From Betaproteobacteria bacterium Ga0077532 (lineage in GTDB: Bacteria; Pseudomonadota; Gammaproteobacteria; Burkholderiales; Ga0077523), in contig LNEE01000059.1 in the NCBI GenBank assembly GCA_001464895.1, positions 1 to 64,000 of the forward strand: a DNA stretch of 64,000 bases, read 5' to 3'. Positions 8,717-18,113 of the stretch are shown piece by piece; the first letter of the stretch is position 1, and each line of letters opens with the position of its first letter. The notes beneath the pieces were generated by a model. That model was not told where the DNA came from, did not search any database, and saw only the letters and a program-made list of their open reading frames with translations. The position numbers were made by a program, and so were the translations under genes.

Positions 8717-9970
8717 TCAGCTCCGCACGTGACCGTCGCCGAGGACGACGTACTTCATGGAGGTCAGCCCCTCGAGGCCCACGGGGCCGCGCGCGTGCAG
8801 CTTGTCGGTGGAGATGCCGATCTCGGCGCCGAGGCCGTACTCGAAGCCGTCGGCGAAGCGCGTGGAGGCGTTCACCATCACCGAACTCGCATCGACCTCG
8901 CGCAGGAAGCGGCGCGCGCGGGTGTAGTCCTCGGTGATGATCGCGTCGGTGTGCAGCGAGCCGTACGCGGCGATGTGATCCATGGCCTGGTCGAGGTCGT
9001 CGACGATGCGCACCGCGAGGATCGGCGCGAGGTACTCCGTCGCCCAGTCCTCCTCGGTGGCGACGTGCATCGGCACGACGGCCCGGGCGCGTTCGCAGCC
9101 GCGGAGTTCGACGCCCTTGTCGGCGAAGATCTTCGCGAGCGGCGGGAGTACCTGCGCCGCGATGTCGGCGTGCACGAGCAGCGTCTCCATGGTGTTGCAG
9201 GTGCCGTAGCGCTGGGTCTTCGCGTTGTCGGCCACGCGGATCGCCTTGACGAGGTCGGCCCGGTCGTCGATGTAGACGTGGCAGATGCCGTCGAGGTGCT
9301 TCAGGACGGGGATGCGCGCGTCGGCGCTGATGCGTTCGATGAGGCCCTTGCCGCCGCGCGGGACGATCACGTCGACGTAGTCCTTCATGGTGATGAGTTC
9401 GCCGACGGCTGCGCGGTCGGTGGTCTCGAGCACCTGCACGGCGGTGTGCGGCAGCCCGGCGGTGCGGAGCCCTTCGTGGACGCAGGCCGCGATGGCCTGG
9501 TTCGCGCGGATCGCCTCGGAGCCGCCGCGCAGGATCGCTGCGTTCCCGCTCTTCAGGCAGAGGATCGCGGCGTCGACCGTCACGTTGGGGCGCGCCTCGT
9601 AGATGATGCCGATCACGCCGAGCGGCACGCGCATGCGGCCCACCTGGATGCCGCTCGGCCGATAGCGGAGATCGGTGATCTCGCCGATGGGATCGGTGAG
9701 TGCCGCCACCTGACGGGCGCCTTCGGCCATGGCCTGCACGCCCTTGGGGCCCAGGGTGAGGCGGTCGAGCATCGCGGGTTCGAGACCCTTCGCGCGGGCG
9801 GCGGCGACATCCTCCGCGTTGGCGGCGATCAGCTTCGCGGCGTCGCGCTCGATGGCCTCCGCGATGGCGAGGAGCGCGGTGTCCTTCGCGCGGGTCTCGG
9901 CGCGGGCCATCTCGCGCGAGGCGGCGCGGGCGGCGCGACCGATGCCATGCATGTAGCTCTGGACGTCCAT
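8717..9970 (-). CDS. proA: Gamma-glutamyl phosphate reductase (glutamate-5-semialdehyde dehydrogenase)
   Basis: A 417-residue NADPH-dependent enzyme of proline synthesis, reducing gamma-glutamyl phosphate to glutamate semialdehyde. It is full length compared with E. coli ProA (417). The catalytic Cys258 is in [22 protein letters not shown] and the C-terminal [17 protein letters not shown] are family signatures. proB is not adjacent. The start ATG at 9970 matches family N-termini; a TAGAAT -10 element lies about 36 nt upstream. Confidence 0.97.
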   Translation of the reverse strand: MDVQSYMHGIGRAARAASREMARAETRAKDTALLAIAEAIERDAAKLIAANAEDVAAARAKGLEPAMLDRLTLGPKGVQAMAEGARQVAALTDPIGEITDLRYRPSGIQVGRMRVPLGVIGIIYEARPNVTVDAAILCLKSGNAAILRGGSEAIRANQAIAACVHEGLRTAGLPHTAVQVLETTDRAAVGELITMKDYVDVIVPRGGKGLIERISADARIPVLKHLDGICHVYIDDRADLVKAIRVADNAKTQRYGTCNTMETLLVHADIAAQVLPPLAKIFADKGVELRGCERARAVVPMHVATEEDWATEYLAPILAVRIVDDLDQAMDHIAAYGSLHTDAIITEDYTRARRFLREVDASSVMVNASTRFADGFEYGLGAEIGISTDKLHARGPVGLEGLTSMKYVVLGDGHVRS

Positions 9971-10005
9971 GGAGGCGGGAAGGGTCAGCGGAGGAACGGA
10001 CCCGG

Positions 10006-10011
10006 ATTCTA
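10006..10011 (-). promoter_or_regulatory. Candidate -10 element for proA
   Basis: TAGAAT on the minus strand followed by CCGGG lies between holA and proA. No convincing -35 was found at 16-18 nt. The same TAGAATCCG context recurs before other genes here. Confidence 0.35.
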
Positions 10012-10062
10012 TCGTGGTTCCACCGTCGGGCGGGCTCGCGCCGTGCGCCTGCCCGCCGCGTT

Positions 10063-11097
10063 TCAGCTGCCGATCGCGACCGGCAACGGGTGCTCGGGGG
10101 CCGCGATGCGCAGGCCGAGGGCACGCAGTTCGTCCCAGGGGTCTCCGGGGGCGACGCCCTTGATGATCCGATCGATCCGGGCCGCGTGGCGCATCGCGTC
10201 GCGCAGCCGCGACCCGGTCATCCGGCGCAGCGCCTGGGGCATCGTCTTCTGGCGATCGCCCCAGACGCGCAGTTCGCGGAGGGCCTGCGTCACGGGAACG
10301 CCCTGGGCCGTCGCGCTCTGGACCGCGATCATCGTCCGGATCTCCTCGGTCACCGCCCAGAGGATCAGCGGCAGGCCTGCGGCCTCGCCCCGCAGCCCCT
10401 CCAGCATCCGCACGAAGCGCGCGGCCTCGCCCTTCAGCAACGCGGGCCCGAGATCGAACACCTCGAAGCGCGACACGTCGAGCACGGCTTCCTGGATCGC
10501 GGCGAGTTCGATGCGCCCTGGCGGGAACAGCAGCGCGAGCTTCTGCACCTCCTGGTACGCCGCGAGGAGGTTGCCTTCCACGCGCAGCGCCAGGAACTCG
10601 AGGGCTTCGGGATCCGCTTCCTGGCCCTGGGCACTCAGGCGGCCGGCGAGCCATCGGGGCAGCGCCTCGGGCATCACACGTTGCACCTGCACGGCGACGC
10701 CGGCCGACTCCAGCGCGGTGAACCAGCGGCTCTCCCGCGTCCGCTTGTCGAGCTTCGGCAGCGAGAAGAGCGTCATCGTGTCCGGAGGCAGGTCGGCCGC
10801 GAACTTCGTGATGGCCTCGCTGCCGTCCACGCCCGGCGAGCCGTTCGGGATGCGGATGTCGAGGACGCGCTTCTCGGCGAAGAGCGACATGCTCGCCCCG
10901 CTCATCCAGAGCTGCTTCCAGTCGAATCCGGATTCCGCGAAGAGGATCTCGCGATCGGTGTGGCCCCGTGCCCGGGCGCTCGCGCGGATGCGGTCGGCGG
11001 CCTCGATGGCGAGCAGCGGTTCGTCCCCGAAGACGGTGTAGACGGGGGCGAGTCCGCGTTCGAGCTGGCGGCCGAGTTGTTCGGAGTCGATCAGCAC
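10063..11097 (-). CDS. holA: DNA polymerase III subunit delta
   Basis: A 344-residue clamp-loader delta subunit that opens the beta sliding clamp. It starts with the family pattern [22 protein letters not shown], followed by AAA+-like domains and the C-terminal helical collar ([23 protein letters not shown]). Length matches E. coli HolA (343). The start is GTG at 11097. It lies 58 nt downstream of ptsI; more commonly holA follows lptE and leuS, so this position is unusual. Confidence 0.94.
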   Translation of the reverse strand: MLIDSEQLGRQLERGLAPVYTVFGDEPLLAIEAADRIRASARARGHTDREILFAESGFDWKQLWMSGASMSLFAEKRVLDIRIPNGSPGVDGSEAITKFAADLPPDTMTLFSLPKLDKRTRESRWFTALESAGVAVQVQRVMPEALPRWLAGRLSAQGQEADPEALEFLALRVEGNLLAAYQEVQKLALLFPPGRIELAAIQEAVLDVSRFEVFDLGPALLKGEAARFVRMLEGLRGEAAGLPLILWAVTEEIRTMIAVQSATAQGVPVTQALRELRVWGDRQKTMPQALRRMTGSRLRDAMRHAARIDRIIKGVAPGDPWDELRALGLRIAAPEHPLPVAIGS

Positions 11098-11155
11098 GGG
11101 GTGCGGAGCATGGGGTGGGCGGTATGGGGTGAAAAGCGTGGCGTGAGAAGCGCGG

Positions 11156-12883
11156 TCAGGCCGCGTTCATCTTCTCGAGCAGCGCGCGCATGCGCGTCGG
11201 GTCGTGGCTGCGCAGCATCTTCCGGGCGGAGGCGGCGGCCTCTTCGAGGTCCGTCTTCAGGACCACCTGCTTCACGGAGAGCAGGTTCGCAGGGTGCATC
11301 GAGAACTGCCGCAGGCCGAGACCCAGGAGCAGGCGCGTCAGGTGGACGTCGCCGGCCATCTCGCCGCACACCGCGACCGGGGTGCCGGTGCGCGTGGCGC
11401 TCTGGATGATCATCCCCACGAGTCCGACGACGGCCGGATGCAGCGGGTCGTAGAGGTGCGCCACGGCCTCGTCGGTGCGGTCGATGGCGAGCGTGTACTG
11501 GATCAGGTCGTTCGTGCCGATCGAGACGAAATCGAGCTTCCGCGTGAACATCGGCAGCGACAGCGCGGCGGCCGGCACCTCGATCATCCCGCCCACCGGC
11601 ACGGTGCGGTCGTAGGCGATGCCGTCGTCGTCGAGGCTGCGCCGCGCGACGTCGATCGCGTGCAGGGTCTGCTCCAGTTCCGGGGCCGACGACAGCATCG
11701 GAACGAGCAGCCGCACCCGGCCAAAGGCGGACGCACGGTAGATCGCGCGGAGCTGCCGGTGGAACATCTGCGGCTCGGCGAGGCAGAGGCGGATCGCGCG
11801 GAGGCCCAGTGCGGGGTTGGCCGACACGCGCTCCGCACCCATCAGGGCCTTGTCCGCGCCGAGGTCGAAGGTGCGGATGGTCACGGGCAGGCGGCCCATC
11901 TCGGTCACGACGCGGCGATAGGCCTCGAACTGCTCGTCCTCGTCGGGGAGATCGCGCCGGTTGAGATAGAGGAACTCCGTCCGGAAGAGGCCGATGCCCG
12001 CGGCACCGTTGCTCCGCGCGAGCGCCACGTCGTCGGGCAGCTCGATGTTCGCGTGCAGCTCGATGCGGGTGCCGTCGAGGGCCGCGGCGCGGGTGGTGGT
12101 GAGCCGCCGGAGCTTCTGCTGTTCGAGTTCCCACTCGTGCTGGCGGAGCCGGTACTCCTCGAGCACCTTGTCGTCGGGGTCGACGATCATCACCCCGTGG
12201 GTGCCGTCCACGATGACCGTGTCGGACTCCCGCACGAGGCGTCGCGCCTGGTGCAACGCGACGATCGACGGGATGCCGAGGCTGCGCGCCACGATGGCCG
12301 TGTGCGATGTCGTGCCGCCGAGGTCCGTCACGAAGCTCGCGAAGCGATGCTTCTTGAAGAGGATCACGTCCGCGGGGGACAGGTCGTGCGCGATGAGGAT
12401 GCTGCCGTCCTGCGGGACCCCGGCGGCGGCAATGCTCGTGGCGTCGCTCACGAGGGCGCGGAGCACGCGCTCCACGACCTGGAGGACGTCGGTCTTGCGC
12501 TCGCGCAGGTACGGGTCGTCGATCTTGTCGAACTGCTCGAGCAGGGCCTCCATCTGCTGCTTCAGCGCCCACTCGGCGTTGCAGAGCTGCTCGGCCACCA
12601 TGCGCTTCGGCGCTTCCGAGAGCATCTCGTCGCCGAGGATCATCAGGTGGACGTTCAGGAACGCCTCGAACTCCGCGGGGGCGTTGTCCGGGATGTTCGC
12701 TGCGAGGTCCGACAACTCGCGTCGCACCTTGTTGAGGGCGACGTCGAACCGGACCTGTTCGCCGGCGACCTGGCGCGGCTCGATCTCGGTGTGGGGCACC
12801 TCGAGCTGCGTGTGCGAGACGAGGTGGGCACGCCCGATCGCGATGCCGCCGGAGACGCCGATGCCGTGGAGGGTGAAGGACAC
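11156..12883 (-). CDS. ptsI: Phosphoenolpyruvate-protein phosphotransferase (enzyme I)
   Basis: A 575-residue soluble PTS enzyme I that takes phosphate from phosphoenolpyruvate and passes it to HPr. The phosphohistidine is His194 in GGTTSHTAIVARSLGIPSIV. The PEP-binding TIM barrel carries GIGLFRTEFLYL and SIGTNDLIQYTLAIDR, with the C-terminal catalytic Cys in PVAVCGEMAGD. The start codon is GTG with a poor ribosome site, probably relying on coupling to ptsH 66 nt upstream. No sugar-specific EIIB or EIIC is in the window. Confidence 0.97.
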   Translation of the reverse strand: MSFTLHGIGVSGGIAIGRAHLVSHTQLEVPHTEIEPRQVAGEQVRFDVALNKVRRELSDLAANIPDNAPAEFEAFLNVHLMILGDEMLSEAPKRMVAEQLCNAEWALKQQMEALLEQFDKIDDPYLRERKTDVLQVVERVLRALVSDATSIAAAGVPQDGSILIAHDLSPADVILFKKHRFASFVTDLGGTTSHTAIVARSLGIPSIVALHQARRLVRESDTVIVDGTHGVMIVDPDDKVLEEYRLRQHEWELEQQKLRRLTTTRAAALDGTRIELHANIELPDDVALARSNGAAGIGLFRTEFLYLNRRDLPDEDEQFEAYRRVVTEMGRLPVTIRTFDLGADKALMGAERVSANPALGLRAIRLCLAEPQMFHRQLRAIYRASAFGRVRLLVPMLSSAPELEQTLHAIDVARRSLDDDGIAYDRTVPVGGMIEVPAAALSLPMFTRKLDFVSIGTNDLIQYTLAIDRTDEAVAHLYDPLHPAVVGLVGMIIQSATRTGTPVAVCGEMAGDVHLTRLLLGLGLRQFSMHPANLLSVKQVVLKTDLEEAAASARKMLRSHDPTRMRALLEKMNAA

Positions 12884-12949
12884 GTTTTTTGGGTACGGGC
12901 TAGAGGCTGGGGGCTGGGGACTTGCAGCCAGGGACGAGGCGCCGAGACG

Positions 12950-13219
12950 TCATTCCGCCTCCCCGAACTTCTCCGCGATGAGCGCGAGCAGCGCGTCCAT
13001 GGCGTCGGTTTCGTCGACGCCGTCGGTCTCGATGTCGATCTTCGATCCCTTCGCCGCGGCGAGCATCATCACGCCCATGATGCTCTTCGCGTTCACGCGG
13101 CGGCCGTTCCGCGTGAGCCAGACCTCGCACTGGTACTTGCCCGCGAGCTGCGTGAGCTTCGCCGAGGCGCGTGCGTGGAGCCCGAGCTTGTTGATGATGT
13201 CCGCTTCATGTCGCTGCAT
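12950..13219 (-). CDS. ptsH: Phosphocarrier protein HPr
   Basis: An 89-residue HPr. The phosphorylated His15 is in GLHARAS and the regulatory Ser46 in KSIMGVMMLA. It relays phosphate from enzyme I to the EIIA encoded just upstream. The ATG overlaps the 3' end of the EIIA gene by 14 nt, so the two are translationally linked. Ser46 implies possible control by HPr kinase, whose gene is not seen here. Confidence 0.96.
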   Translation of the reverse strand: MQRHEADIINKLGLHARASAKLTQLAGKYQCEVWLTRNGRRVNAKSIMGVMMLAAAKGSKIDIETDGVDETDAMDALLALIAEKFGEAE

Positions 13220-13613
13220 GTTCGATCGCCGGTGGCATTTTGAAGACCCCCTCGACGCCGCCCGACATGGCCTTGGCGACCACGGTGCGGAGCGGCTCGT
13301 TGCGGTACGTGAGGGCTCGGACGAGCATCGGCAGGCTCACGCCGGCGATGCCTTCGACCTTGCCCGGTTCCAGCAGGCGCGCGGCGATGTTGCCCGGTGT
13401 CGCGCCGTAGACGTCGGTGAGCACGAGCACGCCGTCCCCTTCGTCCAGCAACTTCACCAGCTCACGGCCATGCGCCACGACGGCCGCCGGATCGTCGGCC
13501 GTCGTCACCCCGATCTGGCGGATCAGCACGGGCGGGCCACCGAGCACGTGCGCCGCACAGAGCAGCAGGCTGTCGCCCAGGGTGCCGTGCGCGACGATGA
13601 GGATTCCTACCAT
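13206..13613 (-). CDS. PTS EIIA component, mannose/ManX type
   Basis: A 135-residue EIIA of the mannose family, with the phosphorylated His9 in ILIVAHG and the family's GVLVLTDVYGATPGNIA loop. It stands alone without the EIIB domain fused in E. coli ManX, and with no transport subunits nearby. In betaproteobacteria this EIIA-HPr-EI trio is thought to sense phosphoenolpyruvate state and regulate rather than transport. It is first in its operon. Confidence 0.92.
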   Translation of the reverse strand: MVGILIVAHGTLGDSLLLCAAHVLGGPPVLIRQIGVTTADDPAAVVAHGRELVKLLDEGDGVLVLTDVYGATPGNIAARLLEPGKVEGIAGVSLPMLVRALTYRNEPLRTVVAKAMSGGVEGVFKMPPAIEHAAT

Positions 13614-13646
13614 GGAGTCGGGACGCAGTCGTGAAGATCGGGAACG

Positions 13647-13652
13647 ATTCTA
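13647..13652 (-). promoter_or_regulatory. Candidate -10 element for the EIIA-ptsH-ptsI operon
   Basis: TAGAAT on the minus strand followed by CG, 34 nt before the EIIA start and after the acylphosphatase stop. The -35 region is not convincing. Confidence 0.4.
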
Positions 13653-13670
13653 CGCTGCAAGGGACTGCGC

Positions 13671-13994
13671 TCAGACAGTCGGTGCGCGGTCGAACTGCGA
13701 GAACACGCCGTCGGCCGGTGAGACATCCACCCGCAGCACCATCGCGAGCGGCGGACCCCGATGTACCCAGTTCATCAGCGCGTCGACCGCTTCCGGCGGC
13801 CCCTGCACCACAGCCTCGACGCTCCCGTCGTGGCGGTTCCGCACCCAGCCCGTGACGCCGAGCCGGCGCGCCTCGCTGCGCATGGCATCGCGGTAGCCGA
13901 CGCCCTGTACGCGACCGCGGATCGAGAGGCGCTGCGTCACGATGCCCAACGTGCTGCCTTCCGTCGGTTCGGCCCGTCGCTCTGCGACGTTCAC
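13671..13994 (-). CDS. acyP: Acylphosphatase
   Basis: A small enzyme (107 residues from the GTG at 13994) that hydrolyses acyl phosphates. The phosphate loop is [12 protein letters not shown] with its catalytic Arg, and the catalytic Asn is in [17 protein letters not shown]. The GTG overlaps the metG stop codon (GTGA). The first 20 or so residues are extra compared with typical 90-residue acylphosphatases, so initiation at an in-frame GTG further in is possible. The fold assignment is secure; its physiological substrate is unknown. Confidence 0.9.
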   Translation of the reverse strand: MNVAERRAEPTEGSTLGIVTQRLSIRGRVQGVGYRDAMRSEARRLGVTGWVRNRHDGSVEAVVQGPPEAVDALMNWVHRGPPLAMVLRVDVSPADGVFSQFDRAPTV

Positions 13995-16108
13995 TTCACG
14001 CGCATTCCCGGCGCGGCGCCGCTGTCGGCGTCGAGCAGGAACACGCCGCTGCCGTCGGCGCTCGCTGCGAGCACCATGCCCTGCGATTCGCCGAAGCGCA
14101 TCTTCCGCGGGGCGAGGTTCGCGACCATCACGACGAGACGGCCCTGCAGCTGCGCCGGATCGTAGTGGGCCTTGATGCCGGCGAAGACCTGGCGCTGCTC
14201 GGTGCCGATGTCGAGCACGAGCTTCACGAGCTTCTCGGCGCCTTCGACGTGCTCGGCGGTGACGACGCGCGCAATGCGGAGGTCGACCTTCATGAAGTCG
14301 TCGATCGAGATGGTGGGCGAGGCGGTTGCTGCCGCCGGTGCCGGCGCGGCGGCGGGTGCTGCGGCGGGCTGGGTGTTCTCGGTCACTGCGTTCTCCTGGG
14401 TCTTGGCGTTCCGCTGCGGTGCAGAGGCGTCCGCAACGGGTTTGAGGCTCTCACGATTCGCGGCCACGAGTGCGTCGATCTGCTTCGGGTCCACGCGGGT
14501 CATGAGGTGTTCGTAGGGGCGGATCTGATGGCCGGGCGGCAGCAGGGTTCCCGCATCCGCCCAGGTGAGCGGCGGGATGTCGAGGAAGCGCTCGGCGCGC
14601 TCGGCCACCACCGGCAGGACGGGCTTGAGGTAGATCGTGAGCAGTCGGAAGGCGTTCAGCACGACCGTGCAGACGTAGTGCAACTGTTCGGGATGCTCGC
14701 CGGTCTTCGCGAGCTGCCACGGCTGGTGCTTGTCGACGAACTGGTTCACCTCGTCGGCGAGCGCCATGACCTCGCGGAGCGCCTTGCCGTACTCGCGCGC
14801 CTCGTAGTGGGCGGCGATGGCGCCGGCGGCCGACTGCACGCCGGGCAGCTCGGATTCGAATCGCTCCGTGAACCGGCTCGCGAAGAGCTTGCCGCCGAAG
14901 CGCTTCTGGATGAAGCCCGCGGCGCGGCTCGCGATGTTCACGTACTTGCCGACGAGGTCGCTGTTCACCCGCGCCACGAAGTCGTCGAGGTTGAGGTCGA
15001 TGTCCTCCATCGTCGGGCCGAGCTTCGCCGCGTAGTAGTAGCGCAGCCACTCGGGGTCGAGGCCCAGCGTCAGGTAGCTGCCGGCCGTGATGAAGGTGCC
15101 GCGGCTCTTCGACATCTTCTCGCCGTTCACGGTGAGGAAGCCGTGGGCGAACACCTTCGTGGGCGTGCGGTAGCCGGCGTACTCGAGCATCGCGGGCCAG
15201 AAGAGGGCGTGGAAGTAGAGGATGTCCTTGCCGATGAAGTGCACCATCTCGGTGTCGCCACCGGGTCGGGCGAAGGTGTCGAAGTCGGTGCCGGTCCGCG
15301 CGCAGAGGTTGCGGAAGCTGCCGAGGTAGCCGATGGGCGCGTCGAGCCACACGTAGAAGTACTTGCCGGGTGCGCCGGGGATCTCGAAGCCGAAGTAGGG
15401 CGCGTCGCGCGAGATGTCCCAGTCGTTCAGCCCCTGGGAGAACCATTCGCGGATCTTGTTGCGGGCTTCGTCCTGCAGATGGTCGCCGCGCTGGGTCCAG
15501 TCTTCCAGGAACTGACGGCAGGCGTCGGCCGAGAGGCGGAAGAAGTAGTGGTCGGATGCCTTCCGCACTGGCGGTGCGCCCGACACGACGGAGTACGGGT
15601 TCTTCAGATCGGTCGGCGCGTAGGTGGCGCCGCACACCTCGCACGAGTCGCCGTACTGGTCCTTCGCGCCACACTTCGGGCATTCGCCCTTGATGAAGCG
15701 GTCGGGCAGGAACATCGACTTCACCGGGTCGTAGAACTGTTCCACCGACCGGATGTCGATCAGCCCGCGTTCCTTCAGCTGCAGGTAGATGTCTTCGGAG
15801 AGCGCCCGCGTCTCGTCCGAATGCGTCGAGTGGTAGTTGTCGAAGGCGACGAGGAAGCCGTCGAAGTCGCTCTTGTGCTCGCGCCAGACGCGCTCGATCA
15901 ATTGCTCGGGTGTGATGCCTTCCTTCTCGGCACGGAGCATGATCGCCGTGCCGTGGGTGTCGTCGGCGCACACGTAATGCACCTCGTGCCCCTGCAGTTT
16001 CTGGAAACGCACCCAGATATCCGTCTGGATGTATTCGACGAGGTGACCGAAATGGATGCTGCCGTTGGCGTAGGGCAGCGCTGAGGTGACCAGCAGGCGA
16101 CGGGGCAT
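13991..16108 (-). CDS. metG: Methionyl-tRNA synthetase
   Basis: A 705-residue class I synthetase charging tRNA-Met. The HIGH-like motif is in [15 protein letters not shown] and the KMSKS loop in [11 protein letters not shown]. The zinc knuckle has two CxxC pairs (CPKCG, CEVCG). After an Ala/Pro-rich linker (about 570-600), a C-terminal tRNA-binding/dimerisation domain (about 605-705) begins [16 protein letters not shown]. The ATG at 16108 directly precedes the conserved [15 protein letters not shown]. The gene is divergent from apbC. Confidence 0.97.
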   Translation of the reverse strand: MPRRLLVTSALPYANGSIHFGHLVEYIQTDIWVRFQKLQGHEVHYVCADDTHGTAIMLRAEKEGITPEQLIERVWREHKSDFDGFLVAFDNYHSTHSDETRALSEDIYLQLKERGLIDIRSVEQFYDPVKSMFLPDRFIKGECPKCGAKDQYGDSCEVCGATYAPTDLKNPYSVVSGAPPVRKASDHYFFRLSADACRQFLEDWTQRGDHLQDEARNKIREWFSQGLNDWDISRDAPYFGFEIPGAPGKYFYVWLDAPIGYLGSFRNLCARTGTDFDTFARPGGDTEMVHFIGKDILYFHALFWPAMLEYAGYRTPTKVFAHGFLTVNGEKMSKSRGTFITAGSYLTLGLDPEWLRYYYAAKLGPTMEDIDLNLDDFVARVNSDLVGKYVNIASRAAGFIQKRFGGKLFASRFTERFESELPGVQSAAGAIAAHYEAREYGKALREVMALADEVNQFVDKHQPWQLAKTGEHPEQLHYVCTVVLNAFRLLTIYLKPVLPVVAERAERFLDIPPLTWADAGTLLPPGHQIRPYEHLMTRVDPKQIDALVAANRESLKPVADASAPQRNAKTQENAVTENTQPAAAPAAAPAPAAATASPTISIDDFMKVDLRIARVVTAEHVEGAEKLVKLVLDIGTEQRQVFAGIKAHYDPAQLQGRLVVMVANLAPRKMRFGESQGMVLAASADGSGVFLLDADSGAAPGMRVK

Positions 16109-16135
16109 GAAACGGTCTCGACGGGAAAGCGGGCG

Positions 16136-16141
16136 ATTGTA
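16136..16141 (-). promoter_or_regulatory. Candidate -10 element for metG
   Basis: TACAAT on the minus strand followed by CGCCCG, 27 nt before the metG ATG. It forms an inverted pair with the apbC -10 at 16152-16157, so the two divergent promoters would overlap back to back. Confidence 0.45.
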
Positions 16142-16151
16142 GCAAGGCGTG

Positions 16152-16157
16152 TACAAT
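16152..16157 (+). promoter_or_regulatory. Candidate -10 element for apbC
   Basis: TACAAT followed by CCGCGC, 43 nt before the apbC ATG. It has a recurrent -10 context in this window; no strong -35 at 17 nt. Confidence 0.45.
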
Positions 16158-16200
16158 CCGCGCCCTCGAAAAATCACGACAGATCATAGAGGTAGAACGC

Positions 16201-17292
16201 ATGGCGGCAACCGTCGAAGCGATCCGCGAGAGGCTCTCCAGCCTCATCGATCCGTGGACCGGCCGGGACTACATCTCGGGCAAGGAAGTGCGGAACCTCC
16301 GCGTCGAGGGCGATCGCGTCCTGCTGGACCTCGTGCTGGGCTATCCGGCGAAGAGCGTGCTCGCGGAGATGCGGGACCGCGTGGCGAGCGCGATTGCCGA
16401 GGTCCCGGGCGTGGCTTCGGTGGAAGTGAATGCCTCGATGAAGATCGTGGCCCACCAGGCCCAGCGGGGTGTGAAGCTGCTGGAAGGTGTGCGCAACGTG
16501 ATCGCCGTGGCGTCGGGTAAGGGCGGGGTCGGCAAGTCGACCGTGGCCGTGAACCTGGCACTCGCGCTGGCGGCGGAAGGCGCCCGGGTCGGGATCCTCG
16601 ACGCCGACATCTACGGGCCCTCCCAGCCGCTCATGCTGGGCCTCCAGGGCCAGAAGCCGCAATCACCCGACGGCAAGTCGATCTCGCCCATGGAGAATCA
16701 CGGGATCCAGGCCATGTCGATCGGGTTCCTGATCGACGCCGAGCAGGCCGTCGCGTGGCGGGGCCCCATGGCCACCGGCGCCCTCGAACAGCTCTTCCGC
16801 GACACGCGCTGGAACGACATCGACTATCTGATCGTCGACATGCCCCCGGGCACCGGCGACATCCAGCTGACGCTCGCGCAGAAGGTGCCGGTCACCGGCG
16901 CCGTCGTGGTGACGACGCCCCAGGACATCGCCCTGCTGGATGCCCGGAAGGGGCTGAAGATGTTCGAGAAGGTGAACGTGCCCATCCTCGGCATCGTCGA
17001 GAACATGAGCACGCACGTATGCTCGAACTGCGGTCATGAAGAGCATGTATTCGGTGCTGGTGGCGGCGAGAGGATGGCGAAGGACTACGGGGTGACGCTG
17101 CTGGGGTCGCTGCCGCTCGACATCCGGATCCGCGAGCAGGCCGATGCCGGCAAGCCGACCGTGGTGGCCGACCCGGAGAGCCGCCCGGCGCAGATCTACC
17201 GCGACATCGCCCGCCGCGTGGCGGTGAAGGTGGCGGATCTCGCGAAGGATTCCAGCGCGATCTTCCCGAAGATCGTGATCCAGAACACCTGA
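16201..17292 (+). CDS. apbC: Mrp/ApbC-family iron-sulfur cluster carrier ATPase
   Basis: A 363-residue P-loop protein thought to hold and transfer Fe-S clusters. An N-terminal MIP18-like domain (about 1-85) precedes the deviant Walker [11 protein letters not shown] (106-114). The [10 protein letters not shown] and VDMPPGTGD motifs and the CxxC (CSNCG) that binds the cluster between subunits follow. A GAGGT ribosome site lies before the ATG. The arrangement metG divergent from apbC, with dcd downstream, is familiar from betaproteobacteria. Confidence 0.95.
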   Translation: MAATVEAIRERLSSLIDPWTGRDYISGKEVRNLRVEGDRVLLDLVLGYPAKSVLAEMRDRVASAIAEVPGVASVEVNASMKIVAHQAQRGVKLLEGVRNVIAVASGKGGVGKSTVAVNLALALAAEGARVGILDADIYGPSQPLMLGLQGQKPQSPDGKSISPMENHGIQAMSIGFLIDAEQAVAWRGPMATGALEQLFRDTRWNDIDYLIVDMPPGTGDIQLTLAQKVPVTGAVVVTTPQDIALLDARKGLKMFEKVNVPILGIVENMSTHVCSNCGHEEHVFGAGGGERMAKDYGVTLLGSLPLDIRIREQADAGKPTVVADPESRPAQIYRDIARRVAVKVADLAKDSSAIFPKIVIQNT

Positions 17293-17378
17293 ACGCCGTC
17301 GGCATCGGGGCGCCCGGTTGTGCGACGATTCCGCCTTTCCCGTTTTCGATTGCCCGACGCCGTGGAGCCCTGCCCCCG

Positions 17379-17951
17379 ATGAGCATCAAGTCCGACCGCT
17401 GGATCCGCCGCATGGCCGCCGAGCACGGCATGATCGAGCCCTTCGAGCCGCGCCAGGTGAAGGAGGTCAACGGCCAGCGGGTTGTGTCGTACGGCACGTC
17501 GAGCTACGGCTACGACATCCGGTGCTCCGACGAATTCAAGCTCTTCACGAACCTGAACTCGACGATCGTCGACCCGAAGAACTTCGATCCGAAGTCGTTC
17601 GTCGACGTGAAGTCCGACTACTGCATCATCCCGCCGAATTCGTTCGCACTCGCGCGCACGGTCGAGTACTTCCGCATCCCGCGGAACGTGCTCACCGTCT
17701 GCCTCGGCAAGTCCACCTATGCGCGCTGCGGGATCATCGTGAACGTCACGCCCTTCGAGCCGGAATGGGAAGGGTATGTGACGCTGGAATTCTCGAACAC
17801 GACGCCGCTGCCCGCGAAGATCTACGCGAACGAGGGCGTGGCGCAGGTGCTGTTCCTCGAGTCCGACCCCGACGACGTCTGCGAGACCTCCTACCGCGAC
17901 CGCGGCGGGAAGTACCAGGGTCAGAGCGGCGTCACGCTGCCGAAGATCTGA
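17379..17951 (+). CDS. dcd: dCTP deaminase
   Basis: A 190-residue trimeric enzyme converting dCTP to dUTP, the main source of dUMP for thymidylate synthase in many Proteobacteria. Signatures include SYGYDIRCS near the N-terminus, the substrate-binding GKSTYARCG (with Ser/Arg) and the catalytic Glu region [18 protein letters not shown]. Length is typical for the E. coli type (193). It is probably transcribed with apbC, 86 nt upstream. thyA at 22623-23417 uses its downstream product. Confidence 0.96.
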   Translation: MSIKSDRWIRRMAAEHGMIEPFEPRQVKEVNGQRVVSYGTSSYGYDIRCSDEFKLFTNLNSTIVDPKNFDPKSFVDVKSDYCIIPPNSFALARTVEYFRIPRNVLTVCLGKSTYARCGIIVNVTPFEPEWEGYVTLEFSNTTPLPAKIYANEGVAQVLFLESDPDDVCETSYRDRGGKYQGQSGVTLPKI

Positions 17952-17985
17952 CGCGCTCCGCGTGAACGAACCTCCCCCTTCGCAA

Positions 17986-18002
17986 CGCGGCAGTCTGCCG
18001 CG
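17986..18002 (+). terminator. GC hairpin after dcd
   Basis: CGCGGCA GTC TGCCGCG forms a 7-bp perfect stem 35 nt after the dcd stop. There is no T-run, so it may end transcription only with Rho or merely stabilise the 3' end. Confidence 0.35.
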
Positions 18003-18113
18003 ACACCTTCGACCGGCCCTGCCCGGCGTGGCGCATCGCGCCCGTCCTTCCGGCGTTTCCCGCTTCCACGTCTCCGCCATCGCGGAGTCCTCCCGCACAG
18101 GAGTGCCCGTCCC

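Noticed and set aside
6546..8732. 728-codon plus-strand frame opposite lpd
   Set aside because: Antisense to lpd, with every lpd motif intact on the other strand; the frame merely lacks stops because of GC content.
8243..11041. 932-codon plus-strand frame opposite proA and holA
   Set aside because: Antisense shadow of two conserved genes; composition is low-complexity Arg/Ala/Ser with no recognisable domain.
13671..16108. Fusion of acylphosphatase and methionyl-tRNA synthetase
   Set aside because: The genes overlap by GTGA in different frames and each is complete, so this is coupling and not a fusion.
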